DNA of 36,011 bases, from the NCBI RefSeq assembly GCF_900177735.1, contig NZ_FXBB01000025.1:1-36011 (forward strand), given 5' to 3'. Position numbers and translations under genes: made by a program. The notes below the pieces were generated by a model, which did not search any database, was not told the DNA's origin, and worked only from the letters and a program-made list of their open reading frames with translations. Each line of letters starts with the position of its first letter. The first letter of the stretch is position 1. Source of the DNA: Dethiosulfovibrio salsuginis (GTDB taxonomy: Bacteria; Synergistota; Synergistia; Synergistales; Dethiosulfovibrionaceae). This document shows, piece after piece, positions 1 through 7,309 of this stretch.

Positions 1-522
1 GACGACAGCAGATTGCAGATGCCTCGAAACCTGGTTGCAGCACTTATCAGGATGGAGAACAGCCGCTCCCACCAGGACCTTCGCCTGGTCATAAGAGAGT
101 TAATCGACTGGCTCCAACTACCGGAACACACGAAAATTCGGAGATCCTTCACGGTTTTTCTTCGAGGGGTGTTGCTCCCCAAGAGGATTCCGGACAAGGA
201 TTTCTCAACCTACGAGGATCTACTGGAGGTGGACACCATGCTTGCGGAAAAGGTAAGAGACTGGACCAGGGCCTGGGAAAAAGAGGGCCTTCGTAAAGGC
301 ATACACAGAGGACGTAGGGAGGGTCTTGAGAGAGGCCTACAGAGAGGCATAAAACAGGGTAAACAGGAAGGCAGAGAAAAGGGGCTTATCCAGACCGCCA
401 TAAGGATGCTGGAGAAGGATATGGAGCTTGCCGTCATCGTGGATATAACCGGCTTGCCCCTGGAGAAGATCAAAGACATCTCGGAGAACAGGGAAAAGTA
501 CGCCGCCGAACTGGAGAGCTAA
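1..522 (+). CDS. Rpn-family recombination-promoting nuclease/putative transposase, C-terminal part
   Basis: The reading frame is open from the first base of the window, so the 5' end lies outside and the ATG at 19 is probably internal. What is visible resembles the C-terminal half of Rpn/PD-(D/E)XK putative transposases: an Asn-Leu-Val-x-Ala-Leu-x-x-x-Glu-Asn-Ser segment, a region ending in Leu-Leu-Pro-Lys-Arg, then a charged tail (about residues 95-125) with Gly every four residues between Arg, Lys, Glu and Gln. The catalytic nuclease core would lie upstream. Family members are DNA endonucleases associated with RecA-independent recombination and are often multicopy. A hairpin follows the stop. 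The family call is good; activity cannot be judged from this fragment. Confidence 0.75.
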   Translation, partial: DDSRLQMPRNLVAALIRMENSRSHQDLRLVIRELIDWLQLPEHTKIRRSFTVFLRGVLLPKRIPDKDFSTYEDLLEVDTMLAEKVRDWTRAWEKEGLRKGIHRGRREGLERGLQRGIKQGKQEGREKGLIQTAIRMLEKDMELAVIVDITGLPLEKIKDISENREKYAAELES

Positions 523-525
523 GAT

Positions 526-552
526 AGGGCCTGCCTAATTTCGGCAGGCCCT
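526..552. terminator. Intrinsic terminator, probably bidirectional
   Basis: Perfect 10-bp inverted repeat (agggcctgcc at 526-535 and ggcaggccct at 543-552) with a 7-nt loop, followed on the plus strand by a short T-rich tract. It lies between the converging Rpn-like gene and sbcC, so it may serve both. Confidence 0.75.
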
Positions 553-582
553 GTGTTTTATCGCCTTGGATACGACGGAAGG

Positions 583-3500
583 CTAGGGCAACCTTCGGCA
601 TCCTGGGCCGGAGATTTCGCTTCTTCCTCTGGTTCCGGGGGTTATCTGGATCTGGGCGCTGATTCGCTCCCTTAGGGCCGGCACGTGGGAGATCACCCCT
701 ATGACCTTGCCGTTGTTTTTGAGCTCCGCCAAGGTGTCCAGGGCTATCTCCAGGGCCTCCTGGTCCAAGGTTCCGAAGCCTTCGTCTAAGAAAAGCGAGT
801 CCACCGGGACGTTTTTGCTGGACATCTGGGAAAGCCCTAGCGCCAGGGACAGGCTGACGATGAAACTTTCGCCGCCGGAGAGGTTTTTCGTTGATCTGAG
901 ACCATCGCCCTGATAGCTGTCTACAACGCTCAGCTCCAGAGGCTGGTTTTCGTCCAGCACCAGCAGGTATCGGTCGGTCATCTTTCTCAGCTGCTGGTTG
1001 GCGTGACGTACCATCATCTCGAAGGTCAGACCCTGGGCGTAGTTTCGGTATTTCTTGCCGTCCGAGGAGCCTATCAGATCGTGGAGGTTCGACCATCGGC
1101 GGAACTCAACCTCCTGTTTGGAAAGCTCTTCCTGTTTGTCCTTCAAACTGGCCTTCGCCTTGCCGTTTTCCTCCAGTTGGTGTCGAAGGGTCGATATCCG
1201 GTCCCTGGCCCCCGCTAGGCCCTCCTCCACAGCCTCGATCTGAGACTTGATCTCCTCAAGGGATTTTTCGGTGACCTTTTTACCTAGCTCCTCCTCCAGC
1301 CGTCTCCGTCGGTCTCTCCCTCTGCCGTCCAGTTCGGTCTGTCGGTCGTCCAGTTCCTTGGCAGTCTTGGAAAGCTGCTCCCTCTCCTCTTTGGGGATCA
1401 TAGCCTCTTTAAAGCTAACCTCGTCGGGGAAGCCTTGGGTCGTCAGGTTCGATTTAAAGTTCGATTCCAGATCCATGAGTTTTGGCTGTCTTTCTTTTAG
1501 TGATTTTTTAAGGGCCTCTATCTCGTTGAACGCCCTGTCCCGCACCAGAAACAGGTCGTCGTGGAGGCTGCGTTCCCGTCTCTCGATCTCCTCCGCTTTG
1601 GATAGCCCCTCGTTCAGCGTTTCCTCTTCCCTGTCGGGGTCTCCGTCGCCGTAGAGTTTTTTGCGGTCGTCGTCCACAGAGCTAAGGTTCCCTTGCAGGG
1701 CTTTCAGATGCTCCATCTCCAGTTCGAGGGAGGATTTTTCCCTTTCTACAAGGGCCTCGAGCTTTTTTATCTCCCCCTCCACCGTGGCTATCATGCCGTT
1801 GAGCTCTTCTTTTTTGGCCTGATGGAGCTCCCAGGATTTAAGCCTATCCCTCAGGGAATCGAGGAGGGATGGAAGGTCTTCCTCCGTGAGATCGAGCCCT
1901 AAGGGGAGGAGATCCTTCGACAGGATCTCCTTTCTCCTTCGGAAGTCGGAGTCCAGCTTTTTTATCTCCTCCTCCAGCTGAGCCAGGTTTTTTTGGGAGG
2001 ACTTTACGTCGCTGGACAGGATCAGCTCGTTTTTCTCCAAGTTCCCCAGGGCCTTGTCCGCCTCGTCTTTTAGGTCCTCCAGGGCCTTTATCTCCGACTC
2101 CAGCTCCTCGGCCTTTTCGATCAGGTCGGTCAGTTCCTTTATCCTGCCGTCTATTTCGTCGGAAACCGGGACGTTGCCTTCGGCGAAGGGGTGTTCCGTC
2201 GAGCCGCAGAGGGGACAGGGCGCGCCGTCCTCCAGCCTCTTCCGATGGTTTTCAAGGCTGGCTATTTTGGCGATATAGGCGGCCTCCTTTAGAAGAGACT
2301 CCTTTTCAGTCCGATATTCCCGAAGAAGCCTGTCCCCTAAGGTGCGGCTCAACAGGTCTTTGGCCTGTTGGAGGTTTTGGGAAGAGTCCTCCTGATCCCT
2401 TTTTTTAAGGGTCAGGTCCTCCTTTAATGCCTCAAGGCCATGGACGGCCTCTTTTAGGGCGGTCTCCCCTTTGTCCCTCTGGGATGCTTTTTCTTCTATG
2501 TCCTTTTTCCTGGTCGATAGTTCGGCGAGCTGGGCCTCAAGCCCTGCAAGGCCCCCGATCAGCCAGCGGTCTCGGGCGTTGTTGCTGAGGTATTTCTCTA
2601 TAGCCTTCAGGTCCTCCTGAGCTTTTGAACGGTCGGCCTCCTGGGCGATCTTAGCCTGACCATAGGACTGTATTTTTGCCTTGATCCCTCCACATTCGCC
2701 CTCTAGGTCCTCTATCTGTTTTTTCAAAGAGGCTATGGTCTGGTCCAGAGAGCGGACCTGCTTCAGCTTAGGGATGGAGTTTTTAAGGGCTTCTCTGCGG
2801 TTGCAGGTCTCCTGTTCCGCACTTTTCAGCCGCTGGGCTTGGTCTTCGAGAGATCGCTCCAGGTCCGGCAGAGCGCCCTCTTTTTCCAAGAGGGACTTTT
2901 CGTTCGACCGTTGCTGTCCTCTCAGTTCCTCGATCTGTAGATAGGGGGCCTCCAGGGATGCGGCACTCAGGGCCAGGTTCAACCTGTCCCTGTGGGGCCT
3001 GAAGCTCTCCTGCTCCGCCTGAAGTTCCTCAATCTCGTCGTTAAGGCGGGCTATCTCGCCTTTTAGGATCTCTAAGCCGTTCAGCCAGGAGAGGGACAGG
3101 TTGAGCGACTTTGCCTCGCTGGTCAGCCTTAGCTCCTCATCCTTCGCCTTCCCCAGATCCTCCTCTACGGCCTTTTCCCGCTCCCGGTCCAAAACGGTGG
3201 TGCCAGCCATCTCAGCCTTGAGCAGCTCCAGGGTCTCTTTTTCTTTACGGTGACGTTCGTGAACCGCTACGGATATATCGCTGTATATCTTCGTCCCGGT
3301 GATCTGCTCCAGGATAGGGGCCCTTTCGCTGGGAGACGCCTGGAGAAAGGCGGAGAAACCACCCTGTGCCAGGAGCATTGAGCGGGTAAACCGGTCGAAG
3401 TCCATTCCTGTGACAGTCCCGATGCAGGACGCCACCTCCCTTATTTTGGACTCCAGTATCTGCCCTGAGTCGCAGTCCGATATCTCGTGCTTAGGCTGCT

Positions 3501-3822
3501 GGAGCTCGCCCTCAGGGCTTCTTCTGGCCCTGTGTTGGCTCCAGTGGCAGCGGAACCGTCCCTTTTGTGTCTCGAACTCCACCTCTGCGAAACACTCTCC
3601 GGTGTTTCGGGACATTATCTCGTTGCCGCTTTTGGTGACGTTGCTAAGCCTTGGGGTTCTTCCGTAGAGTCCCAGACAGATAGCGTCCAGGACGGTGGTC
3701 TTTCCCGATCCTGTAGGGCCGGTTATGGCGAAGAGCCCCTCACAGCCTAAGGAGGACAGGTCTATCTCCCAATCTCCAAAGAGGGAGTTGAGGTTTTTGA
3801 ATCTCACTTTGAGTATCTTCAT
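583..3822 (-). CDS. sbcC: SbcC, ATPase subunit of the SbcCD exonuclease (Rad50 family)
   Basis: SMC/Rad50-type ATPase that partners SbcD to cut DNA hairpins and protein-blocked ends in the cytoplasm. 1079 residues, in the normal range. Visible order: Walker A GPTGSGKT at residues 35-42; a long Glu/Lys/Leu-rich coiled coil; a zinc hook CPLC with cysteines at 536 and 539; a second coiled-coil arm; the ABC signature LSGGES near 980; and Walker B LFLDEG near 1006. The hook sits almost at the midpoint, as expected for antiparallel arms. The ATG at 3822 has an AGGAGGG ribosome binding site that overlaps the sbcD stop; the intergenic gap is only 9 nt, so the genes are translationally linked. No missing motif was seen. 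Confidence 0.96.
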   Translation of the reverse strand: MKILKVRFKNLNSLFGDWEIDLSSLGCEGLFAITGPTGSGKTTVLDAICLGLYGRTPRLSNVTKSGNEIMSRNTGECFAEVEFETQKGRFRCHWSQHRARRSPEGELQQPKHEISDCDSGQILESKIREVASCIGTVTGMDFDRFTRSMLLAQGGFSAFLQASPSERAPILEQITGTKIYSDISVAVHERHRKEKETLELLKAEMAGTTVLDREREKAVEEDLGKAKDEELRLTSEAKSLNLSLSWLNGLEILKGEIARLNDEIEELQAEQESFRPHRDRLNLALSAASLEAPYLQIEELRGQQRSNEKSLLEKEGALPDLERSLEDQAQRLKSAEQETCNRREALKNSIPKLKQVRSLDQTIASLKKQIEDLEGECGGIKAKIQSYGQAKIAQEADRSKAQEDLKAIEKYLSNNARDRWLIGGLAGLEAQLAELSTRKKDIEEKASQRDKGETALKEAVHGLEALKEDLTLKKRDQEDSSQNLQQAKDLLSRTLGDRLLREYRTEKESLLKEAAYIAKIASLENHRKRLEDGAPCPLCGSTEHPFAEGNVPVSDEIDGRIKELTDLIEKAEELESEIKALEDLKDEADKALGNLEKNELILSSDVKSSQKNLAQLEEEIKKLDSDFRRRKEILSKDLLPLGLDLTEEDLPSLLDSLRDRLKSWELHQAKKEELNGMIATVEGEIKKLEALVEREKSSLELEMEHLKALQGNLSSVDDDRKKLYGDGDPDREEETLNEGLSKAEEIERRERSLHDDLFLVRDRAFNEIEALKKSLKERQPKLMDLESNFKSNLTTQGFPDEVSFKEAMIPKEEREQLSKTAKELDDRQTELDGRGRDRRRRLEEELGKKVTEKSLEEIKSQIEAVEEGLAGARDRISTLRHQLEENGKAKASLKDKQEELSKQEVEFRRWSNLHDLIGSSDGKKYRNYAQGLTFEMMVRHANQQLRKMTDRYLLVLDENQPLELSVVDSYQGDGLRSTKNLSGGESFIVSLSLALGLSQMSSKNVPVDSLFLDEGFGTLDQEALEIALDTLAELKNNGKVIGVISHVPALRERISAQIQITPGTRGRSEISGPGCRRLP

Positions 3823-3831
3823 GGTTCCCTC

Positions 3832-5079
3832 CTACTCCGCCTTGGTGTCTTGCTCAAAAAGGTATGAGACGATTTCGCCATAAGTCTCGGTAAGCTCCTG
3901 CCACTGGTCCTCTGGAACTCCCCTAGAGGAAAGCAGTCGGCGGAAGACATCGTCCTCTCCCAGGTCCTCCAGGGACTCCCCTTCAAACTCCATGCCTAAG
4001 GCCTGCCGGAAAACTCGGCTGTCCTTGAGCCTGAGGATCTCCATACCGTCGGAGAGGGCGTTTTCCAGTCTGTCCCTCAGGTCGCCTATAACCTCATCTC
4101 CGTCGTAGACTATCTCCAGCCAGATCTTTGAGCCACTCAGGGACAGCTCGTAGATCCGCTTTAGGATACCCTCCAGGTCTCCCTTTATCCTCTCCAGCCT
4201 CTGAAAGACCGGCACGTCTACAAGCTGCACAGAGGGATCTTTGCCGTTAAAGTCCACTAGACAGAGGCTCTTTCTCTGCCCTGCCTCCCCAAAGCCCATA
4301 GGTATAGGGGACCCGCTGTACCTAACGACCTCCGATCCGTCGACCTTCTGGGGAACGTGAAGGTGTCCTAAGGCGGTGTAGTCGAAGCTATCTAAGAAAA
4401 CAGCCGAGTTGACGTAGGCCAAAGATCCTACGTAGAGGTCTCGGACTCCGTCGCCCTCTACGGTTTTTCCTCCGGCGGTAAAGAGGTGTCCAGTCCCGAC
4501 TATGGGAATATGGATTCCAAACTCCTCCCTTATGGATCTGGCCTGAGACGCCACAGCCTGGTAGTGGGCTTTTATGCCCTCCGCCATCTTTAGCTCTTTA
4601 TCCTGGACCGTCTCTCCTGGCTCCACCTGTCGGATATCCCTGTCACGGAGGTAGGGCACGGCGCAGACGATCATCTCGGGGGTGCCATCATCGGCCTTGA
4701 GGATCAATACCTCGTCCTTCGGGGATTCTGCCGCTTTGCCCACCACGTGGACTTCCAGGGCTTTAAGCAGCTCTTTTGGGGCGTCGAGGAAGGAGGGGGA
4801 GTCGTGGTTCCCCCCTATTACAACGACGTGCCTACAGGTAGAGCCAGCCACCTGGCATAGAAAACGGTAATAAAGCTCCTGGGATCGGTTGCTCGGGGTG
4901 GTGGTGTCGAATACGTCTCCCGCCACGACAAGGACGTGGACGCCTTTTTCCTGAACCGTCGTCGCAAGCCAGTCTAGGAAGGCCTTAAACTCGTCGTATC
5001 TTTTTTTCCCGTAAAGGGCCCTGCCTAGATGCCAGTCGGATGTGTGAAGCAGCCTAATGCCCGACGAAGAGTGATCCAT
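3832..5079 (-). CDS. sbcD: SbcD, nuclease subunit of the SbcCD exonuclease (Mre11 family)
   Basis: Mn2+-dependent metallophosphoesterase that supplies the nuclease active site of SbcCD. Phosphodiesterase motifs in order: HTSDWHLG (Asp15, His17 from the chosen start), AGDVFD, GGNHDS, GTGHLF and LGHLH, followed by a C-terminal capping region. I place the start at the ATG at 5079, not the in-frame ATG at 5127. The 5079 codon has AGGAGAG about 8 nt upstream and puts the protein directly at the first motif (415 aa). The 5127 codon falls between the -35 and -10 boxes of the promoter I see, so it would not be in the transcript. First gene of a two-gene operon with sbcC. Confidence 0.95.
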   Translation of the reverse strand: MDHSSSGIRLLHTSDWHLGRALYGKKRYDEFKAFLDWLATTVQEKGVHVLVVAGDVFDTTTPSNRSQELYYRFLCQVAGSTCRHVVVIGGNHDSPSFLDAPKELLKALEVHVVGKAAESPKDEVLILKADDGTPEMIVCAVPYLRDRDIRQVEPGETVQDKELKMAEGIKAHYQAVASQARSIREEFGIHIPIVGTGHLFTAGGKTVEGDGVRDLYVGSLAYVNSAVFLDSFDYTALGHLHVPQKVDGSEVVRYSGSPIPMGFGEAGQRKSLCLVDFNGKDPSVQLVDVPVFQRLERIKGDLEGILKRIYELSLSGSKIWLEIVYDGDEVIGDLRDRLENALSDGMEILRLKDSRVFRQALGMEFEGESLEDLGEDDVFRRLLSSRGVPEDQWQELTETYGEIVSYLFEQDTKAE

Positions 5080-5108
5080 AGGTAAATCTCTCCTTTCTGT
5101 CCTTATCC

Positions 5109-5137
5109 ATTGTAGGCAAAGCCTCATCGATAATCAA
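5109..5137 (-). promoter_or_regulatory. Sigma-70-type promoter for sbcDC
   Basis: On the minus strand, -35 TTGATT (5132-5137) and -10 TACAAT (5109-5114) are separated by 17 bp. Transcription would start about 20 nt upstream of the sbcD ATG at 5079. No operator-like repeat was seen around it. Confidence 0.7.
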
Positions 5138-5182
5138 TCATCTGGGATATTTCCCGGGAAATATGACCACCGCGAGAAATAT

Positions 5183-5210
5183 AAAAAACGACCTCCCTAA
5201 CAGGAAGGCC
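5183..5210 (-). terminator. Intrinsic terminator after ywbE
   Basis: On the minus strand, a 9-bp stem (two G-U pairs) formed by 5202-5210 and 5190-5198 with a 3-nt loop, followed by six T residues (5183-5188). It begins 6 bp after the ywbE stop and would end the AAA-DUF4276-ywbE transcript. Confidence 0.75.
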
Positions 5211-5216
5211 GCTCTC

Positions 5217-5411
5217 TTATTCCACTATCTCCTGCACCCTTCCCACCGTCCCGTCCTCCAGACGGACCTTTATCCCGTGGGGATGGGAGGGGCTTTTGGT
5301 CAGGATGTCCCTGACGACCCCCTCGGTGAGCTTGCCGCTCCTCTGATCCTGCTTTTGGACCACCATAACCTTCAGTCCTGGCTTTATGTCCTTTCTGAGC
5401 TCTCCTGACAT
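5217..5411 (-). CDS. ywbE: YwbE family protein
   Basis: 64-residue small protein matching the YwbE (DUF2196) family: an N-terminal Arg-x-x-Ile-x-x-Gly-x-x-Val-x-Val-Val-x-Lys-x-Asp-Gln segment, a Gly-x-Val-x-Asp-Ile-Leu-Thr-x-Ser motif, and a His-Pro-x-Gly-Ile-Lys-Val-x-Leu block. The compact, beta-rich pattern resembles a KOW/SH3-like fold, but no biochemical role is established that I know of. The ATG at 5411 has a strong AGGAGGA site, which lies inside the end of the preceding DUF4276 gene; the two coding regions overlap by 28 nt in different frames. Last gene before the terminator at 5183-5210. Confidence 0.88.
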   Translation of the reverse strand: MSGELRKDIKPGLKVMVVQKQDQRSGKLTEGVVRDILTKSPSHPHGIKVRLEDGTVGRVQEIVE

Positions 5412-6091
5412 GTAAAATCCTCCTTAAGCCCTTCAAGCTTTAACAGCCATTCGCCTAAGTGCATACATCTGCACCGTAACGTATCCAAGCCAATTCTCTG
5501 TACTACAGAAACGCCAGCAGACACCTTGTCATACTCAGGAATTTCCTTGATAATTCGTTTTGACGGAGCTGTCATCACCCCATCATTTATAAGTTCTGGA
5601 TTTTTATCCTTCCCTAAAGCCACCAAATTCTCTATTGCTTCTTCATGATCTAGATATTCCCAGTCTAATTTTTGAGGATCGGACAGTATCATGGCCTCAA
5701 ACTCATGAAGTTGGATATAGGGAACAAAACGGTTGTCACGTATATCCTTCGACATTGCATCCTCTAAAAATCGAACTCGTTCATATCTATCGGATATTCC
5801 AACAGCACGATTATAGCCGGGAAAATCCTCCGGCAAAGCATAAAGATCGAACATCGTCGTAAATCGACATTCACTGTGGTTATCCTCTTTTAGCCAGGAG
5901 ATGATATCCTTCTTGGCCTTCACATAGCTTAACAAGCCACCACGATACTCTCTAGAGACACGATTGTCTCTGCTAGTAAGCACACATCTAGCGTCTGCAA
6001 AGATACCCCATTTTGCCAAATGAGGAGCGAGAACGGCTCTCACGAAAGAAAGCTCTGTTTGGCCTTCAGCGGTCACATGGAGACGTATCAC
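5384..6091 (-). CDS. DUF4276 family protein (TOPRIM-like), partner of the adjacent ATPase
   Basis: 235 residues from the GTG at 6091. The N-terminus has the hallmark Thr-Ala-Glu-Gly-Gln-Thr-Glu segment (Glu9), followed by a Met-Phe-Asp-Leu-Tyr stretch and a Gln-Leu-His-Glu-Phe-Glu-Ala motif. This is the pattern of DUF4276, a TOPRIM-like family commonly found beside AAA ATPases; acidic residues of this kind coordinate metal in TOPRIM nucleases. The GTG overlaps the TGA of the upstream ATPase gene (GTGA) and has AGGTGG 6 nt upstream, so the two are translationally coupled. An ATG at 6121 is in frame but would overlap the ATPase gene by 34 nt. Base composition is clearly lower in GC than the flanking genes, hinting at transfer. 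Role in defence is inference. Confidence 0.82.
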   Translation of the reverse strand: MIRLHVTAEGQTELSFVRAVLAPHLAKWGIFADARCVLTSRDNRVSREYRGGLLSYVKAKKDIISWLKEDNHSECRFTTMFDLYALPEDFPGYNRAVGISDRYERVRFLEDAMSKDIRDNRFVPYIQLHEFEAMILSDPQKLDWEYLDHEEAIENLVALGKDKNPELINDGVMTAPSKRIIKEIPEYDKVSAGVSVVQRIGLDTLRCRCMHLGEWLLKLEGLKEDFTCQESSERT

Positions 6092-7194
6092 GGCTGGCCA
6101 CCTATGACGTTCTTTTCCCATAGATCCGATAGACTATAGCGGTCTAACCATCCTCTTAGGATTTCACAATCCAATTTTTTGAATAGAGAACACTGCCTTT
6201 CCTCGTCTCGCTCGAGAACTACAAGATCTTCCGCTGTAAACTCGTTTATGAGACTGGAGGACTGGGTAGCTAACAACACCTGAGTCTTTTGTGACGCAGA
6301 GCGAACTAGCCCTGCTAGCTCCCTTATAGCTAAAGGATGTAATCCTAACTCGGGCTCATCTAAAACTATGAAAGCAGGCATTAAATCCGGTGGTTGAAGC
6401 AGCAGAGCAGAAAGAGCCATAAATCTCAGTGAACCGTCAGAGATCTGGCCTGGATCAAAGAGATAGTCGCTTCCGGAAGAGTCCCTCCAGTTTAACCTTA
6501 TATAGTCTCTATTACCTGGAACTGGAGTGAGATCAAAATCTCCAAACTGTGGCATAATGCGACGGATATGCCTTATTATTCGATCATAATATCGATAAAA
6601 TTGACCATGTTCTTTGAGCATCTTCAAAAAAGCGGCTAGATTTCCTCCATCGCTCCTCAGGTACCTGGCGTCATCGACGTATCCACGGTCTTTGATCTTC
6701 GCCGTATCCGAAGTATCGTGAAACTGATAAAAACGAATACCGGATAAAAGGTTATATAAGACCTCACATACCGGTCTGGGGTCAGTCTTTAGACCTGATT
6801 CTCCTTCTCGGCCATCTAGAACGTACTCCTGCTGCCCATTACCGTCTCCGTGGCAAATGATCTTTTCGCTTCCGATAAAGAGTCTATCCGGTAGGCCGTA
6901 GGAAAGAGCTATTTCATATCTGCTTCTGACATCCTCTGTTCCAAAATCAAGACTGAAGAAAATGGACTCGGTTTTTTTGGGACCATAATAGAGGAGACGA
7001 GTTACCCCTTCCCTGCCGACATACTGCTTAAGGGTCCCTTCGGTCATAAAGTTGAGCATCTTGAAGAATGAGATTAGATTGCTCTTGCCGGAACCGTTGG
7101 CCCCTAAGAGAACGGTTATATCTCCTAAAGGTATAGTCTGGCCTGCTTTATCTATAGACTTATAACCACTAAGATAAACCTGTCTCAACTTCAC
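6088..7194 (-). CDS. AAA family ATPase (AAA_21/RecF-like) of a two-gene ATPase-DUF4276 module
   Basis: 368 residues, from a GTG start at 7194 with AGGAGC upstream. Walker A GANGSGKS lies at residues 31-38 after the N-terminal Leu-Ser-Gly-Tyr-Lys-Ser-Ile strand typical of ABC/RecF-type AAA_21 ATPases. An SDGSLRFMAL signature-like helix, Walker B FIVLDEPELGLHP near 275-283 and a LLATQSSSLI switch segment follow. It lacks a coiled coil and its own TOPRIM domain; the nuclease-like part is supplied in trans by the next gene. The two-protein design recalls the OLD, PARIS and AbiL/RloAB type ATPase-TOPRIM pairs, some of which are phage-defence systems. The gene is AT-richer than its neighbours. The ATPase call is firm; the defence role is inferred. 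Confidence 0.88.
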   Translation of the reverse strand: MKLRQVYLSGYKSIDKAGQTIPLGDITVLLGANGSGKSNLISFFKMLNFMTEGTLKQYVGREGVTRLLYYGPKKTESIFFSLDFGTEDVRSRYEIALSYGLPDRLFIGSEKIICHGDGNGQQEYVLDGREGESGLKTDPRPVCEVLYNLLSGIRFYQFHDTSDTAKIKDRGYVDDARYLRSDGGNLAAFLKMLKEHGQFYRYYDRIIRHIRRIMPQFGDFDLTPVPGNRDYIRLNWRDSSGSDYLFDPGQISDGSLRFMALSALLLQPPDLMPAFIVLDEPELGLHPLAIRELAGLVRSASQKTQVLLATQSSSLINEFTAEDLVVLERDEERQCSLFKKLDCEILRGWLDRYSLSDLWEKNVIGGQP

Positions 7195-7254
7195 GCCTAA
7201 TCAGCTCCTTCCTCAAGGTGAAGTTTTCCGCACTCAAGAGGATAATATCACAAA

Positions 7255-7293
7255 AGCCCCTCGATTAGCCCGATTCGGCCCAATCAAGGGGCT
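7255..7293 (-). terminator. Intrinsic terminator after the trypsin-like gene
   Basis: Long imperfect palindrome (agcccc...ggggct, about 14 paired bases with two G-U pairs), followed on the minus strand by TTTTG. It lies 17 bp past the stop of the protease gene and 60 bp before the ATPase GTG, separating the two transcripts. Confidence 0.7.
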
Positions 7294-7309
7294 TTCTAGT
7301 CCCCCTACT

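Noticed and set aside
470-1096. 208-residue frame opposite/alternate to sbcC
   Set aside because: It is on the same strand in another frame of sbcC, with Arg/Pro/Gly-biased composition and no recognisable motif; a shadow of a GC-rich gene.
5080-5127. Upstream ATG for sbcD at 5127 adding 16 residues
   Set aside because: It lies between the -35 and -10 boxes of a good promoter, and the ATG at 5079 has a proper ribosome binding site and begins next to the first catalytic motif.
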